The position numbers and the translations under genes are program-made. This document shows, piece by piece, positions 1 to 7,358 of a DNA stretch of 64,000 nucleotides. Where the stretch lies: contig BQMF02000169.1 of the NCBI GenBank assembly GCA_027922465.2, positions 1 through 64,000 on the forward strand, read 5' to 3'. The notes below the pieces were generated by a model, which made no database searches, was not told the origin of the DNA, and saw only the letters and a program-made list of their open reading frames with translations. Positions within the stretch are counted from its first letter, which is position 1. Every line of letters begins with the position of its first letter. Origin of the DNA: Turritopsis dohrnii (lineage: Eukaryota > Cnidaria > Hydrozoa > Anthoathecata > Oceaniidae).

Positions 1-64
1 GCGATAGCGAAACGCAGACGACTGATGCATGATATAAATCGTTGACGATACTTTTCTTGTCCAT
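1..64 (-). CDS. Partial ORF at window edge, 5' end of an unidentified Polinton gene
   Basis: A minus-strand reading frame starts with ATG at 62-64 and stays open to the window edge (21 codons, beginning MDKKSIVNDLYHAS). It lies just upstream of the Polinton genes on the same strand, so it is probably the start of another element gene. Too little is visible to name it. It could also be noise, because it is short and its neighbours are frameshifted. Confidence 0.25.
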   Translation of the reverse strand, partial: MDKKSIVNDLYHASVVCVSLS

Positions 65-189
65 GTTTGTTATTATATATACAGTTTTCTTTTTATTCCA
101 TTTCATGTTTATTGATTTTCACTGGTATTTTAGATTTTTGTGGAAGTGGGGTGGATGGTGACCCACGGGGTAATATTTGCTCTCTCTTT

Positions 190-435
190 TTATACACAAA
201 ATAAGTAAATCCACCAACTAAAACCGAGAGCTATTATTCCACCTACACCATAGGTGTAGTTCATAGGTTGTTCATTTGGTTTGGTGAGAGAGTCTCGGAC
301 TTCTTCACTTCTTTTTGAGGTGACACGTGTTTCAATGCTTCTCGTTTTTTACGGTTGTATTCCGCCAACTCTTACCCGCTTCAACCTTTTTGGGTTCTTC
401 GTTGTCACTTGAATGGGAGTCTGTTCTTCTGACAT
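190..435 (-). pseudogene. Decayed small single-TM Polinton protein
   Basis: The minus-strand ATG at 433-435 opens a basic N-terminus (MSEEQTPIQVTTK...) that stops after 28 codons. Another frame then continues with a Lys/Arg/Glu-rich linker and a hydrophobic stretch containing YGVGGIIALGF, ending in a stop at 190-192. A third frame keeps a basic YKKREQ-like tail beyond that. The layout (short charged head, linker, one membrane helix, basic tail) fits a small single-pass membrane protein. At least one frameshift separates head and helix, so I call it broken. Function unknown; a virion membrane or accessory role is only a guess from context. Confidence 0.5.
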
Positions 436-473
436 TTTATTATCTGCTGTATTTATATTATCATCGGATTTAT

Positions 474-1032
474 TTAAATTCTTTCATTGATATAATGCCT
501 CCCGGTAATAAGTCCAACACTGAGTGGTGCTAATAATGAGCCCGAATTTATAATATAAGTCCATGTAAATCTTTGAAGGGCAGAGTTTAAGAAGGGGTCA
601 GTTTCCAGGTCATTGCTCAGCGCTTCTTGATTGTTTATTCCATAACGTTGCACAAGCCCCCATCGAATAAATGCGTATCAGTGATTTCCCCAAGGATTTT
701 ACCATTTGACCTGATAGTTTTAGCTTCATAGATACTAAAAAGTTTTTCTACCTCTTCATCTTTGAGTTTGTTAATTTGCTCTTCCGTGTACATTTTCCCT
801 AAGTATAGCTTGCTATTTCCAGTTAAGACACACTCGAGTAATTTTTGTCTTTACCATCTGAAGGTGGAAATTCACCCGTAACATCATAACTCTGGTTGAT
901 TAAATTACCGATCGCTGTTTCCGCCATTTTTATTAGAGAGAGGTATTTTTTAAGACAAAATAATGATAAGAGGATGATGATGTTTAATAATATAAAGTTG
1001 ATATATTCTAACATTGTTAAATAAATAAACAT
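474..1032 (-). pseudogene. Decayed Polinton ORF with C-terminal hydrophobic segment
   Basis: Minus strand. An open frame from 1032 contains an internal ATG at 927-929 that starts MAETAIGNLINQSYDVTGEF; this frame ends at 823. The reading then continues in a second frame (visible run MYTEEQINKLKDEEVEKLF) and later a third (NQEALSNDLETDPFLNSALQ, then a hydrophobic LLAPLSVGLITG), with a stop at 474-476. The three pieces are collinear and end-to-end, so this is one gene of about 150 codons with two frameshifts. Upstream of the 927 ATG the frame holds a hydrophobic stretch that may be leader or intergenic. Family not recognised. It is divergent from the 82-aa gene at 1050, sharing a 17-nt gap. Confidence 0.5.
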
Positions 1033-1038
1033 TGTTTA
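1026..1038. promoter_or_regulatory. Near-palindromic promoter motif TAAACATTGTTTA
   Basis: The arms TAAAC and GTTTA are perfect inverted complements around a 3-nt centre. The motif sits 12 nt before the ATG of the 82-aa gene and between that gene and the divergent minus-strand ORF. The same 13-mer with one change (G for A) occurs upstream of the integrase and of the SAP ORF in this element. A promoter or activator-binding role is inferred from position and recurrence. Confidence 0.5.
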
Positions 1039-1049
1039 AGTAAACAATT

Positions 1050-1298
1050 ATGTCTGATGATGAATCCTCAGATGATGATATTATATTTTCCCATCAACAT
1101 ACAAAAAGGGTTACTTTTAATGATATAGTAATGGTCCATTATATCTCTGCTTGTGAATCTCGTAGAGGTAACTGGATAGAGGCTGCTGTTGATAGAGTAC
1201 GCTTTGAATCGAGGATTAAACATATTGGTAAAATTATAGAACCTGTATTGAGACGTAAATTATTCTCTTACAGTAGTCTTACAGTAGTCTTACAGTAG
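1050..1298 (+). CDS. GADD34/PPP1R15-like PP1-recruiting protein (candidate)
   Basis: 82 aa, starting MSDDESSDDD (an acidic head, residues 1-10). Residues 19-23 (KRVTF) match the RVxF PP1-docking consensus. Residues 38-56 hold the spaced pattern R-R-G-x-W, D-R-x-R-F, R-I that characterises the C-terminal functional core of PPP1R15 (GADD34/CReP) proteins, which bring PP1 to phosphorylated eIF2-alpha and keep translation running. Viruses with their own versions are known (herpesvirus ICP34.5, African swine fever DP71L). The ORF is intact, with a palindrome-like promoter motif 12 nt upstream; its last codons run into an 11-bp minisatellite that supplies the stop. The assignment rests on motif order and spacing read by eye; the role in countering host translation shut-off is inference. 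Confidence 0.6.
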   Translation: MSDDESSDDDIIFSHQHTKRVTFNDIVMVHYISACESRRGNWIEAAVDRVRFESRIKHIGKIIEPVLRRKLFSYSSLTVVLQ

Positions 1299-1360
1299 TC
1301 TTATAGGAGTCTTACAGTAGTCTTACAGTAGTCTTATAGGAGTCTTACAGTAGTCTTATA
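1267..1360. repeat. 11-bp minisatellite between convergent genes
   Basis: Tandem 11-mers of two types, CTTACAGTAGT and CTTATAGGAGT, in about eight copies, order roughly 3-1-2-1-1. The array overlaps the last codons of the 82-aa ORF and lies before the stem-loop that precedes the ATPase stop. Confidence 0.85.
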
Positions 1361-1363
1361 GTT

Positions 1364-1388
1364 TTTGTTACAAGAGTCTTGTAACAAA
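1364..1388. terminator. Perfect 11-bp stem-loop at convergent gene ends
   Basis: TTTGTTACAAG at 1364-1374 pairs perfectly with CTTGTAACAAA at 1378-1388 around the loop AGT. It lies between the stops of the plus-strand 82-aa gene and the minus-strand ATPase. One of four such perfect stems at gene 3' ends in this element, so an RNA 3'-end or termination role is inferred. Confidence 0.6.
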
Positions 1389-1401
1389 TATGTCAACCTG
1401 T

Positions 1402-2007
1402 TCAGCAAATCATATACGTTCTTGGGTGTTCCATTCTCATGACTAGGCACGCGTGTTTCCCTCCTTTCAGTTTTTCCTTGACATTTTTCAATTCTTCTTG
1501 CGATTCAATGACATCGTTCTCTTCATGAATGGTGGCTAGATCGTTTCTATCTTTTGGATACCACACATATAACATTTTAGCTTGCCGCCGTAAATTTTTA
1601 GGTATAGCCGTGTATGATTGTGTAAGTAACCATAGCGAATGATTTCGATGGCGACCACTAATTGCCAACTCGAGCAAAGGGTTTCTCTTTTTGTTCAATT
1701 TTTCATCAGCTATTATATCATCAATCAGAAATAAGGTTTTATATCCAGCACAGAAAAAGTCCATTTTCTTAATATATTCATACAAAGATCCTTCTGGCTC
1801 AATTAAAATCACATAGCTGTCATTCCAGAACCACTTCCGATCTCTGTAAGTCTGATTCCACCTCAAGGTGGGACATATAATCACGATGAAATCAAAGTGA
1901 TCAAAGTATTCATTTTCTAATAATTTTACAACACGATCCGTTTTACCGCACGATGTTGGTCCAACGAATAATGCTGTGTGAGGCTCTTTCATGTAAAGTG
2001 TATCCAT
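1402..2007 (-). CDS. ATP: Polinton DNA-packaging ATPase (A32-like, FtsK/HerA superfamily)
   Basis: 201 aa. The Walker A P-loop GPTSCGKT is at residues 16-23 near the N-terminus, as in Polinton, adenovirus IVa2-like and poxvirus A32-like packaging ATPases. The Walker B strand LFLIDD is at 92-97, followed by GRHRNHSLWLLTQS at about 118-131, which carries the conserved arginine and the sensor-like TQ. By family it would pump element DNA into preformed capsids. It starts 4 nt after the capsid gene's stop on the same strand, so the two are probably co-expressed. Length is normal for the family and the frame is intact. Confidence 0.9.
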   Translation of the reverse strand: MDTLYMKEPHTALFVGPTSCGKTDRVVKLLENEYFDHFDFIVIICPTLRWNQTYRDRKWFWNDSYVILIEPEGSLYEYIKKMDFFCAGYKTLFLIDDIIADEKLNKKRNPLLELAISGRHRNHSLWLLTQSYTAIPKNLRRQAKMLYVWYPKDRNDLATIHEENDVIESQEELKNVKEKLKGGKHACLVMRMEHPRTYMIC

Positions 2008-2011
2008 TTTA

Positions 2012-3329
2012 CTAATATAATGCAGACATAAATTGACCGTTTTGTATGTTTAGTTGAGCGTCCATTATTAGATATATATATGCGTTTAAGTTTCCTGCAG
2101 TTTCAGCGGTCTTTTCAATCTGTAAAGTAATGCCTTCACTCGCATTTTCAATCCTTCGACCGGTCCCATGCAAGGCATTCTCATCAATTGTTCTGAAATC
2201 TAACCATAGAGCATACTTGTTTGTCAAGTAATCAGCGACTTTTACATCATGTAATCCCAAGCGCTTTCGGTTTTCGCCGACGCTATTATCTTTTGGTTTT
2301 CCTTCAGCAAAATACTTGCAAATCTCATTGTATTGTTCAAAACGGCTGCATCCCTTGAGCAAAAAGTTGGTTAGGCTTACCCTCAACGATGACAGATACC
2401 TTTTTGATCTTTGGATTGTAGAATTTACAGGTTTCTCGTTTGTAGGATTTTTCTTCTTCAAATAGAACTAAAATACCCTTCAAAGATTTGGCTGGTGTGT
2501 TGAATGACCAATTCCACGTTGTGTCTGACTTGTTTACTCTAATTTGCCTGTGCCGCAAAACCCTATCATAGAGCAAAGCCATGTTTTGATATTCAGAAGC
2601 GATTTGTCTAGCCAAGGTGGGTTGTGTCACAATCTCATATTCAAGTGAGATGTTGGATATTTTGTATTTACCGTCTGGGTTTTTTCTTTGACCTGCAGCA
2701 GAAGTTGGAGGGTCAGAATAAATAACTCGGTTATAGTCGTTAAATGTGATCTCGTAGCAAAGCCTATTCCCTAAACCCGCTTGATAATATGGGATAGTAC
2801 TATCTAGCATCTCAAAGTCGAGTGGAATGACAAACTTGTTTTTATAGGTGTCAGCAATGGCTTTGTCTTCTGCATCAGTGGTGTCTTTATCTGAAGCACC
2901 AATCCTTAATTTCATACAATTCTCTGTACACCCATCATCGATGATGATACCCTGTCTTATCGCGTTTGTCTTTTCAAACTTGGTTAACCATAAATCTCTG
3001 TAACACCCAAAAAGATCAAAGTCATCGATGCTCAATATCTCGTTACCTTCGAACTTGACAGCCAACTTTTTAACAATAGCTCTCCCAATGTTACTGACCA
3101 ATGTTCTTTTCGTGTCAGCTGTCGACTCGAGTTCAATATCAAAACTTAGATTAGTTGTTCCTGGAATAATAACATCATCACTTCCTAAATTTGGAAACCT
3201 AACCAATAATAGCTGATTTTGATCGATCTCACTCGGATTGTGTGTGACAATTACTTTTTGACGAGAACCTTTTACACCGCGGGCAGTTCTAAGTGAACGT
3301 TCTGGATTTAACCTCTTTCCATACTCCAT
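2012..3329 (-). pseudogene. MCP: Polinton major capsid protein gene (double jelly-roll), frameshifted
   Basis: Two collinear minus-strand frames. The first, from ATG 3327-3329 (MEYGKRLNPERSLRTARG...), runs 330 codons. The second carries the remaining C-terminal part (about 109 codons, visible run KVADYLTNKYALWLDFR) to 2012. The frames switch near the A-run at 2339-2342. Together they give a protein of about 440 aa, in the range expected of the Polinton double-jelly-roll major capsid protein. The order MCP-ATPase on one strand next to a minor capsid gene supports the call. Whether the 1-base shift is a real mutation, a sequence error or recoding cannot be told here. Capsid genes are a known Polinton feature, which is why these elements are thought able to form virions. 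Confidence 0.8.
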
Positions 3330-3358
3330 TATTAATTATGATATATAATTAATTATTA
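3330..3358. terminator. AT-rich imperfect stem-loop between capsid genes
   Basis: TAATTAT at 3333-3339 pairs with ATAATTA at 3345-3351 around GATAT, and pairing extends outward with one mismatch. It lies between the minor capsid stop and the major capsid start on the minus strand. In such AT-rich sequence chance is a serious alternative, so this is weaker than the other stems. Confidence 0.35.
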
Positions 3359-3372
3359 CTTTTTATCTCGGT

Positions 3373-3933
3373 TTAGCGGATGTGCAAAACAACGGTTCTT
3401 CCTAGGTCTTCTTTTAGCATATTGCCATGCTGATCTGTGAGTTTCAACGTGAGAGACTGAAATACACCATTTTTTAATTTTTTGTACTGAGGGTTTTTAG
3501 GCTCAACATGTGTGAAGTCACTATATTCAGCCATGTGATAGGTTAGTAAAATATCACTTAGCTTTCCATTCTCAAGATTTTGAGTGTTGTCGAGTTCAGA
3601 TAGATGCAAATTAATTTTGGTTACGTTAGCGAGCTTATTTGTTTTGATTATTTGAGGGTATTTGCCTAATGGGGTAAGTTCTACATCACCTTCTAAAAAG
3701 GCACCTGCTAAAAAGGCATTCAATTCCCTGCTCGTGAATGTTCCTTGAGGTACCAACTTTTCAGCTTTCCCATCAGCAGACAGTTTCAGTTTTAGGTCTG
3801 TGGTTATTTCATACGTAACATTGTCTGCAAACATATCAACCAATGCAATTTTTTTTGAGCCATCCAAGTTTTGAATGGGGTAAGGTAGATTTATGGTCTT
3901 CTCACCCCTTACGAGATTTGCTGTGATATACAT
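3373..3933 (-). CDS. Probable Polinton minor capsid / penton protein
   Basis: 186 aa, ATG at 3931-3933 (MYITANLVRGEKTINLPYPI). It is a beta-rich, helix-poor sequence ending in FQSLTLKLTDQHGNML and GRTVVLHIR. That ending resembles the C-terminal strands of single jelly-roll penton proteins in Polintons and related viruses. Its place directly upstream of the major capsid gene on the same strand is the usual arrangement. It is divergent from the 386-aa gene across a 39-nt AT-rich gap. The penton identity is inferred from strand pattern, size and context rather than a catalytic motif; a structure prediction would decide. Confidence 0.6.
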   Translation of the reverse strand: MYITANLVRGEKTINLPYPIQNLDGSKKIALVDMFADNVTYEITTDLKLKLSADGKAEKLVPQGTFTSRELNAFLAGAFLEGDVELTPLGKYPQIIKTNKLANVTKINLHLSELDNTQNLENGKLSDILLTYHMAEYSDFTHVEPKNPQYKKLKNGVFQSLTLKLTDQHGNMLKEDLGRTVVLHIR

Positions 3934-3972
3934 TTTCTTGTATTAAATATAAGATAATAATATTAAATAATA

Positions 3973-5133
3973 ATGGAGGATATTTTTAAATATGTTCCCA
4001 ATGCGCTTTATAAGCCAAATGGAGGACAATACCTTCAGATATTGAATGCTAAAGATTTTTACAAACAAACAATTATTGTCTCTGAGAGCGGTTCTTTCCC
4101 CGCAACTTTTCCAAATATATTTACTAATTACGAAATGGAAGAGAATGATCAACGTATGAAAATTTGGCAGGAACAACCGTTTAAATTATGGCAAACCCAA
4201 CTCAATTTTGTCACTTGGTGTGCTTCAAGTGCTTGTGGGGTCAGTTCTGAACACCTGAAAGAAGGTCGCTCTACTCCTATGATTAGAGCAGTATATCGTT
4301 TTCACGTCTATTATCACATTAGACGAATCATTAAGCGCTTGCAGACACCTCTACCTTTTGAAGATAGTTTTAACCAATACGATAATCCTTATAACAAAGA
4401 AGAGTTTTTAAAAATCTGTAGTGAATATGGTGTCGATTCTGATCCTAAAAAATACAAAGGGCAATATTTTTACAGCTCGTATCAAAAAAGACGTAGAGAC
4501 TATCCAACGCCAGGTCTGAGTTATTTCACAGACGACTCCATGACAAGATGGATTATAGAAAAATCTAAAGGCTTTACAAAAACAGGTCTTGTAAAAATTT
4601 CAGAGAGTGTTAGAGCATATGCTTATCTTGTTCTTAGTTCACAAGCCTCAGCTCGTTCTTCTATTTTAGGTAATAATTCAAGCGCTTTGACAGCTCAAAG
4701 AGTTTTTATGAACAACTTTGAAGACATTGTTAACCGCAGAGTTGATATTCAAGATGACATTAAACGTTATCAAGATACTTTAAATTACGCTTCAAGCAAG
4801 GTTGATTATTCAGTTGGACAAGGTATTTACATGTTACCTAGTGACATGAATCTAAACATCAAGTCGGGGGTGTCTGGTTACAATAACAAAATTCTCATAT
4901 CTAATGAGAACTTAAGTCTTGGAAGAAACAAAATGATTAATGTTATGCAAGAGCATCATATTTCAAACAAGGTGACTAGCTCTCCAACACAAACAAAAAA
5001 TAAAAGTTCACAAAAGGAAGTTCACAAAAGAGTAGTGAGTCAAACAGATTCACTCCCATCTCACGAAGAAGAGAAAATTGCTTTGGTTTTAGCGATTACC
5101 ACGATGTTTAGTATATGGTATATATTTAGATAA
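3973..5133 (+). CDS. Polinton protein with C-terminal membrane anchor, function unknown
   Basis: 386 aa from ATG 3973 (MEDIFKYVPNALYKPNGGQY). Residues 1-230 are globular and rich in aromatic residues. A region near 240-275 (RVDIQDDIKRYQDTLNYA) looks helical or coiled-coil. Residues 325-365 are a polar Ser/Thr/Lys-rich linker. Residues 369-385 (IALVLAITTMFSIWYIF) form a single hydrophobic helix ending in one Arg, as in tail-anchored proteins. I do not recognise the family. Its place beside the capsid genes suggests a virion or membrane-association role, which is inference. Frame intact. Confidence 0.65.
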   Translation: MEDIFKYVPNALYKPNGGQYLQILNAKDFYKQTIIVSESGSFPATFPNIFTNYEMEENDQRMKIWQEQPFKLWQTQLNFVTWCASSACGVSSEHLKEGRSTPMIRAVYRFHVYYHIRRIIKRLQTPLPFEDSFNQYDNPYNKEEFLKICSEYGVDSDPKKYKGQYFYSSYQKRRRDYPTPGLSYFTDDSMTRWIIEKSKGFTKTGLVKISESVRAYAYLVLSSQASARSSILGNNSSALTAQRVFMNNFEDIVNRRVDIQDDIKRYQDTLNYASSKVDYSVGQGIYMLPSDMNLNIKSGVSGYNNKILISNENLSLGRNKMINVMQEHHISNKVTSSPTQTKNKSSQKEVHKRVVSQTDSLPSHEEEKIALVLAITTMFSIWYIFR

Positions 5134-5450
5134 CCTTGTTTGAAAGAAAAAAGGAATGACGTCAATCAGATGTCAATCATACTTAAATAACAAAAAGAAA
5201 CAATGCATTCCTAGCATACCAAATATCCTTAGCAACGAACACTTTCGATTTAAACTTTTATTAAGTAAACAACTTTCTGGTATGTAAAATTCTATTGTTA
5301 TAAGCGTTTGATTGACAGATGGTTTAATTATATAATAAAAACTGCTTACGTGTTGTTATTTGAGAATTTTGTTTGCAATAAAAACTTACCACGTACACAC
5401 AAAAGAAAACTGATATAAAACATATGATCACAAGTATATATATATAGACA
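5134..5450. other. Intergenic region, AT-rich with TATA run
   Basis: No gene seen. It holds two close copies of GTCAATCA (near 5162-5180) and an alternating TATATATATATA tract at 5435-5446 that ends 4 nt before the next ATG. The tract is the likely promoter core of the 101-aa gene and implies a very short leader. Confidence 0.4.
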
Positions 5451-5756
5451 ATGGAATTCCCAACAGTTGAAACATTCGAACAAATAATCGAACAATCTAC
5501 AACGATCATAAAGTGGAGGGATCTACCTCAAAACGTGATTTATCATGTTAAATTTGTTTCTACAAAGGCTATGTATGCAGAGGTGCAAGATGGAACGGGA
5601 AATTTATATCATGTGTGGTTGCCTGAAAGACTTTCCATTGAATTAAATGATTATGGTTGGGGTAGTAGAGAAGCCTTTGTCAGACCGAAAGGTCTCAAAC
5701 AATCTCAAAAGAATCCAGAAAGACAATTCTTTGATTATGACATTATATGGCGCTAG
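5451..5756 (+). CDS. Small Polinton protein, possible OB-fold-like
   Basis: 101 aa (MEFPTVETFEQIIEQSTTII...). After a short helix comes an alternating strand pattern (NVIYHVKFVSTKAMYAEVQD, then GNLYHVWLPERL) typical of a small beta-barrel. A conserved-looking W is at residue 23 and another near the C-terminus (IIWR). The pattern would suit a single-strand nucleic-acid-binding OB fold, but no family motif proves it. It is convergent with the integrase, separated by 56 nt that include a perfect stem-loop. Intact. Confidence 0.6.
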   Translation: MEFPTVETFEQIIEQSTTIIKWRDLPQNVIYHVKFVSTKAMYAEVQDGTGNLYHVWLPERLSIELNDYGWGSREAFVRPKGLKQSQKNPERQFFDYDIIWR

Positions 5757-5774
5757 ATAAAATCTCGTCGACTC

Positions 5775-5799
5775 ATCTTTACTTGTTTCTAGTAAAGAT
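5775..5799. terminator. Perfect 9-bp stem-loop at convergent gene ends
   Basis: ATCTTTACT at 5775-5783 pairs with AGTAAAGAT at 5791-5799 around the loop TGTTTCT. It sits between the stop of the 101-aa gene and the stop of the integrase gene, which converge here. Confidence 0.6.
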
Positions 5800-5812
5800 A
5801 CTTTTGTACGAT

Positions 5813-6796
5813 TCACCAACCTTGCACATAATCAGGAGGTAGCTCCGTATCTTCAGGTATCAACATCAACTCTTCTTTCACAAAAGATCGTTCAGGTCCA
5901 TCTTGAAGGTAATACATTACACGGTTACCTGGTTGATCTATCACCTCACTCAATCTATAAGTCTTCTTTGACCATATCCTATCTGTTGCTCTTTTTCGAT
6001 GGCCGTCGTGCTCTTCACCCGGTTGCAATAGATATCTATACAAACCATCTTGAGGTAATTTTTCTTCGGGTGGATAGCTCTCTCGTTTAGCGAGAGTTAC
6101 CTCTTTCAATTTGATGGCATCTTTCGGTTTCATACCGATCATCCGAGTCTTCGTGTTGTTTAATCTATCCATAAGTTTATACAAATATTTGACCCACGTA
6201 GATGATACCTTTTCCGAATCGTTCAGTTCTTGAGCATCTTGTATTTTGAATAAATTTTCGGCAAGTATCTTGTTCAACGCCTCAACAAAAGCTGTATGGG
6301 TATGCTTATATTTAGTAGTTACTCTTTTAATTTCGACGTTATTCTTCTCCAACAGCTTTGTCACATCGGCTTTGAATTCTGAACCGTTATCACATTGAAA
6401 TACTTTTGGGTAGTTTAAGGGTCCAACTCTATAGATATCTCTTATCATATCGGCAACTTCTTTGGCTTTCTTAGTCTTCAAAGGTCGGGCTACTTTGTAA
6501 CGTGAAGCAACATCGATACCGGATAAGATGTACTTGTATTTATTACCATACAGCATATCACTAGGCATGTACAATATATCAAATTGATGAATCTCATTCG
6601 GTTTAGTCACCTCATAATGTGAACGTTCAACATGTTTCGGTGCGGGTAAATGTACTTGCCACAAAGCTTGTTTTGATAGCCACTTCTTAATTTCCTTCGG
6701 TTTGAAGCCGAATCCTTTTAGATTGCGAGCAGCCTTTTGTCCTTTCCACAAGTTTTGAGGTTGATAATAAATCTCTTGAAGTTTAGTGTCTGACAT
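5813..6796 (-). CDS. INT: Polinton retroviral-type integrase (DDE)
   Basis: 327 aa from ATG 6794-6796; the frame is open further upstream but without an ATG. The rve core has D73 (HQFDILYM), D136 (CDNGSEF) and E172 (FVEALNK), a D,D(35)E spacing. The core is followed by a C-terminal SH3/chromodomain-like segment (about 275-315; RVMYYLQDGPERSFVKEEL). No HHCC zinc-binding set is seen in the N-terminus. By family it cuts and joins element ends into host DNA with a 6-bp target duplication. The promoter-like 13-mer ends 8 nt upstream of the ATG. Intact and probably the most confidently functional gene together with the polymerase. Confidence 0.93.
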   Translation of the reverse strand: MSDTKLQEIYYQPQNLWKGQKAARNLKGFGFKPKEIKKWLSKQALWQVHLPAPKHVERSHYEVTKPNEIHQFDILYMPSDMLYGNKYKYILSGIDVASRYKVARPLKTKKAKEVADMIRDIYRVGPLNYPKVFQCDNGSEFKADVTKLLEKNNVEIKRVTTKYKHTHTAFVEALNKILAENLFKIQDAQELNDSEKVSSTWVKYLYKLMDRLNNTKTRMIGMKPKDAIKLKEVTLAKRESYPPEEKLPQDGLYRYLLQPGEEHDGHRKRATDRIWSKKTYRLSEVIDQPGNRVMYYLQDGPERSFVKEELMLIPEDTELPPDYVQGW

Positions 6797-6804
6797 TTTA
6801 TTTA

Positions 6805-6817
6805 TAAACAACGTTTA
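6805..6817 (-). promoter_or_regulatory. TAAACGTTGTTTA motif upstream of integrase
   Basis: Read on the minus strand, the 13-mer lies 8 nt before the integrase ATG. An identical copy in the opposite direction lies upstream of the divergent SAP ORF, and a one-mismatch copy is at 1026-1038. Confidence 0.5.
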
Positions 6818-6827
6818 TTTTAGCTCA

Positions 6828-6855
<28 letters not shown>
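6828..6855. repeat. 28-nt poly-T tract
   Basis: An uninterrupted T run in the divergent gap between the integrase and SAP ORF, between two facing copies of the 13-mer. It may act as a nucleosome-free promoter spacer or be a slippage product. Confidence 0.9.
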
Positions 6856-6861
<6 letters not shown>

Positions 6862-6882
6862 AATGACACGAGAAAAGTGACT

Positions 6883-6910
6883 TAAACGTTGTTTATTATC
6901 TTTATATAAA
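6883..6910 (+). promoter_or_regulatory. TAAACGTTGTTTA motif plus TATA box for SAP ORF
   Basis: The 13-mer at 6883-6895 is followed by TATATAAA at 6903-6910, 14 nt before the ATG at 6925. The pairing of palindrome-like element and TATA box just before the ATG suggests a compact promoter. Confidence 0.45.
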
Positions 6911-6924
6911 GCATAAACATAAAC

Positions 6925-7206
6925 ATGACCGACAAAACAGAATCAGATTACAAGTCAATGACTCGTGACGCTTTACGAAAATTATGTGCGTCACGAAAAA
7001 TAAAATATGCTAACCTAATGAACAAAGCTAAATTACTCTAGGTGCTTGAGAAAAATGATGAGGATCCATCTTATATTCTCGATCCTGATACGAAACAAAC
7101 GGTTAATAAATACTGTTTAAACTGGATAAAAAATAACAGAGAAAAATATCTCAGCTCTCAAAAACGTTATAACGCTAACAGAGAGAAGAGAGTTTACAAA
7201 AAATAA
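6925..7206 (+). pseudogene. SAP-like DNA-binding ORF with internal stop
   Basis: ATG at 6925 starts MTDKTESDYKSMTRDALRKL, and a helix-turn-helix-like SAP pattern follows. A TAG at 7039-7041 interrupts after 38 codons. The same frame then continues 54 codons (VLEKNDEDPSYILDP..., ending NANREKRVYKK) to TAA 7204-7206. The N-terminal part resembles the SAP motif at the start of the polymerase (RDALRKLCASRKIKY against VELKALARERGLHGY). The total of about 92 codons and the lysine-rich C-terminus fit a small DNA-binding protein. The stop sits after the SAP core, so a 38-aa product is possible, but a nonsense mutation is the simpler reading. Confidence 0.6.
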
Positions 7207-7221
7207 ATAAATTGACCTCGC

Positions 7222-7250
7222 TTTTGTTACTTAATCAACGAGTAACAAAA
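7222..7250. terminator. Perfect 10-bp stem-loop downstream of SAP ORF
   Basis: TTTTGTTACT at 7222-7231 pairs with AGTAACAAAA at 7241-7250 around a 9-nt loop, 16 nt after the SAP stop and before the polymerase promoter. Confidence 0.6.
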
Positions 7251-7343
7251 ATAGAACACAAAGGTTACGAATCTTTTGGATGAAAAATTGGAAAAATGAT
7301 AATTGAAAATTTTAAAAAGTGATTTAAAAAGATATAATCGTGG

Positions 7344-7352
7344 TATATATAT
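7344..7352 (+). promoter_or_regulatory. TATA tract before polymerase ATG
   Basis: TATATATAT lies 6 nt before the polymerase ATG at 7359, again implying a very short 5' leader. Similar placement occurs before the 101-aa gene. Confidence 0.4.
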
Positions 7353-7358
7353 TACAAC

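Noticed and set aside
327..533. Plus-strand 68-codon frame at the left edge
   Set aside because: It lies over the two decayed minus-strand Polinton genes and has no recognisable feature of its own.
2337..2461. Two overlapping independent genes at the capsid frame change
   Set aside because: The overlap is explained better by one capsid gene with a 1-base shift; the first residues of the second frame look like out-of-frame translation of the first.
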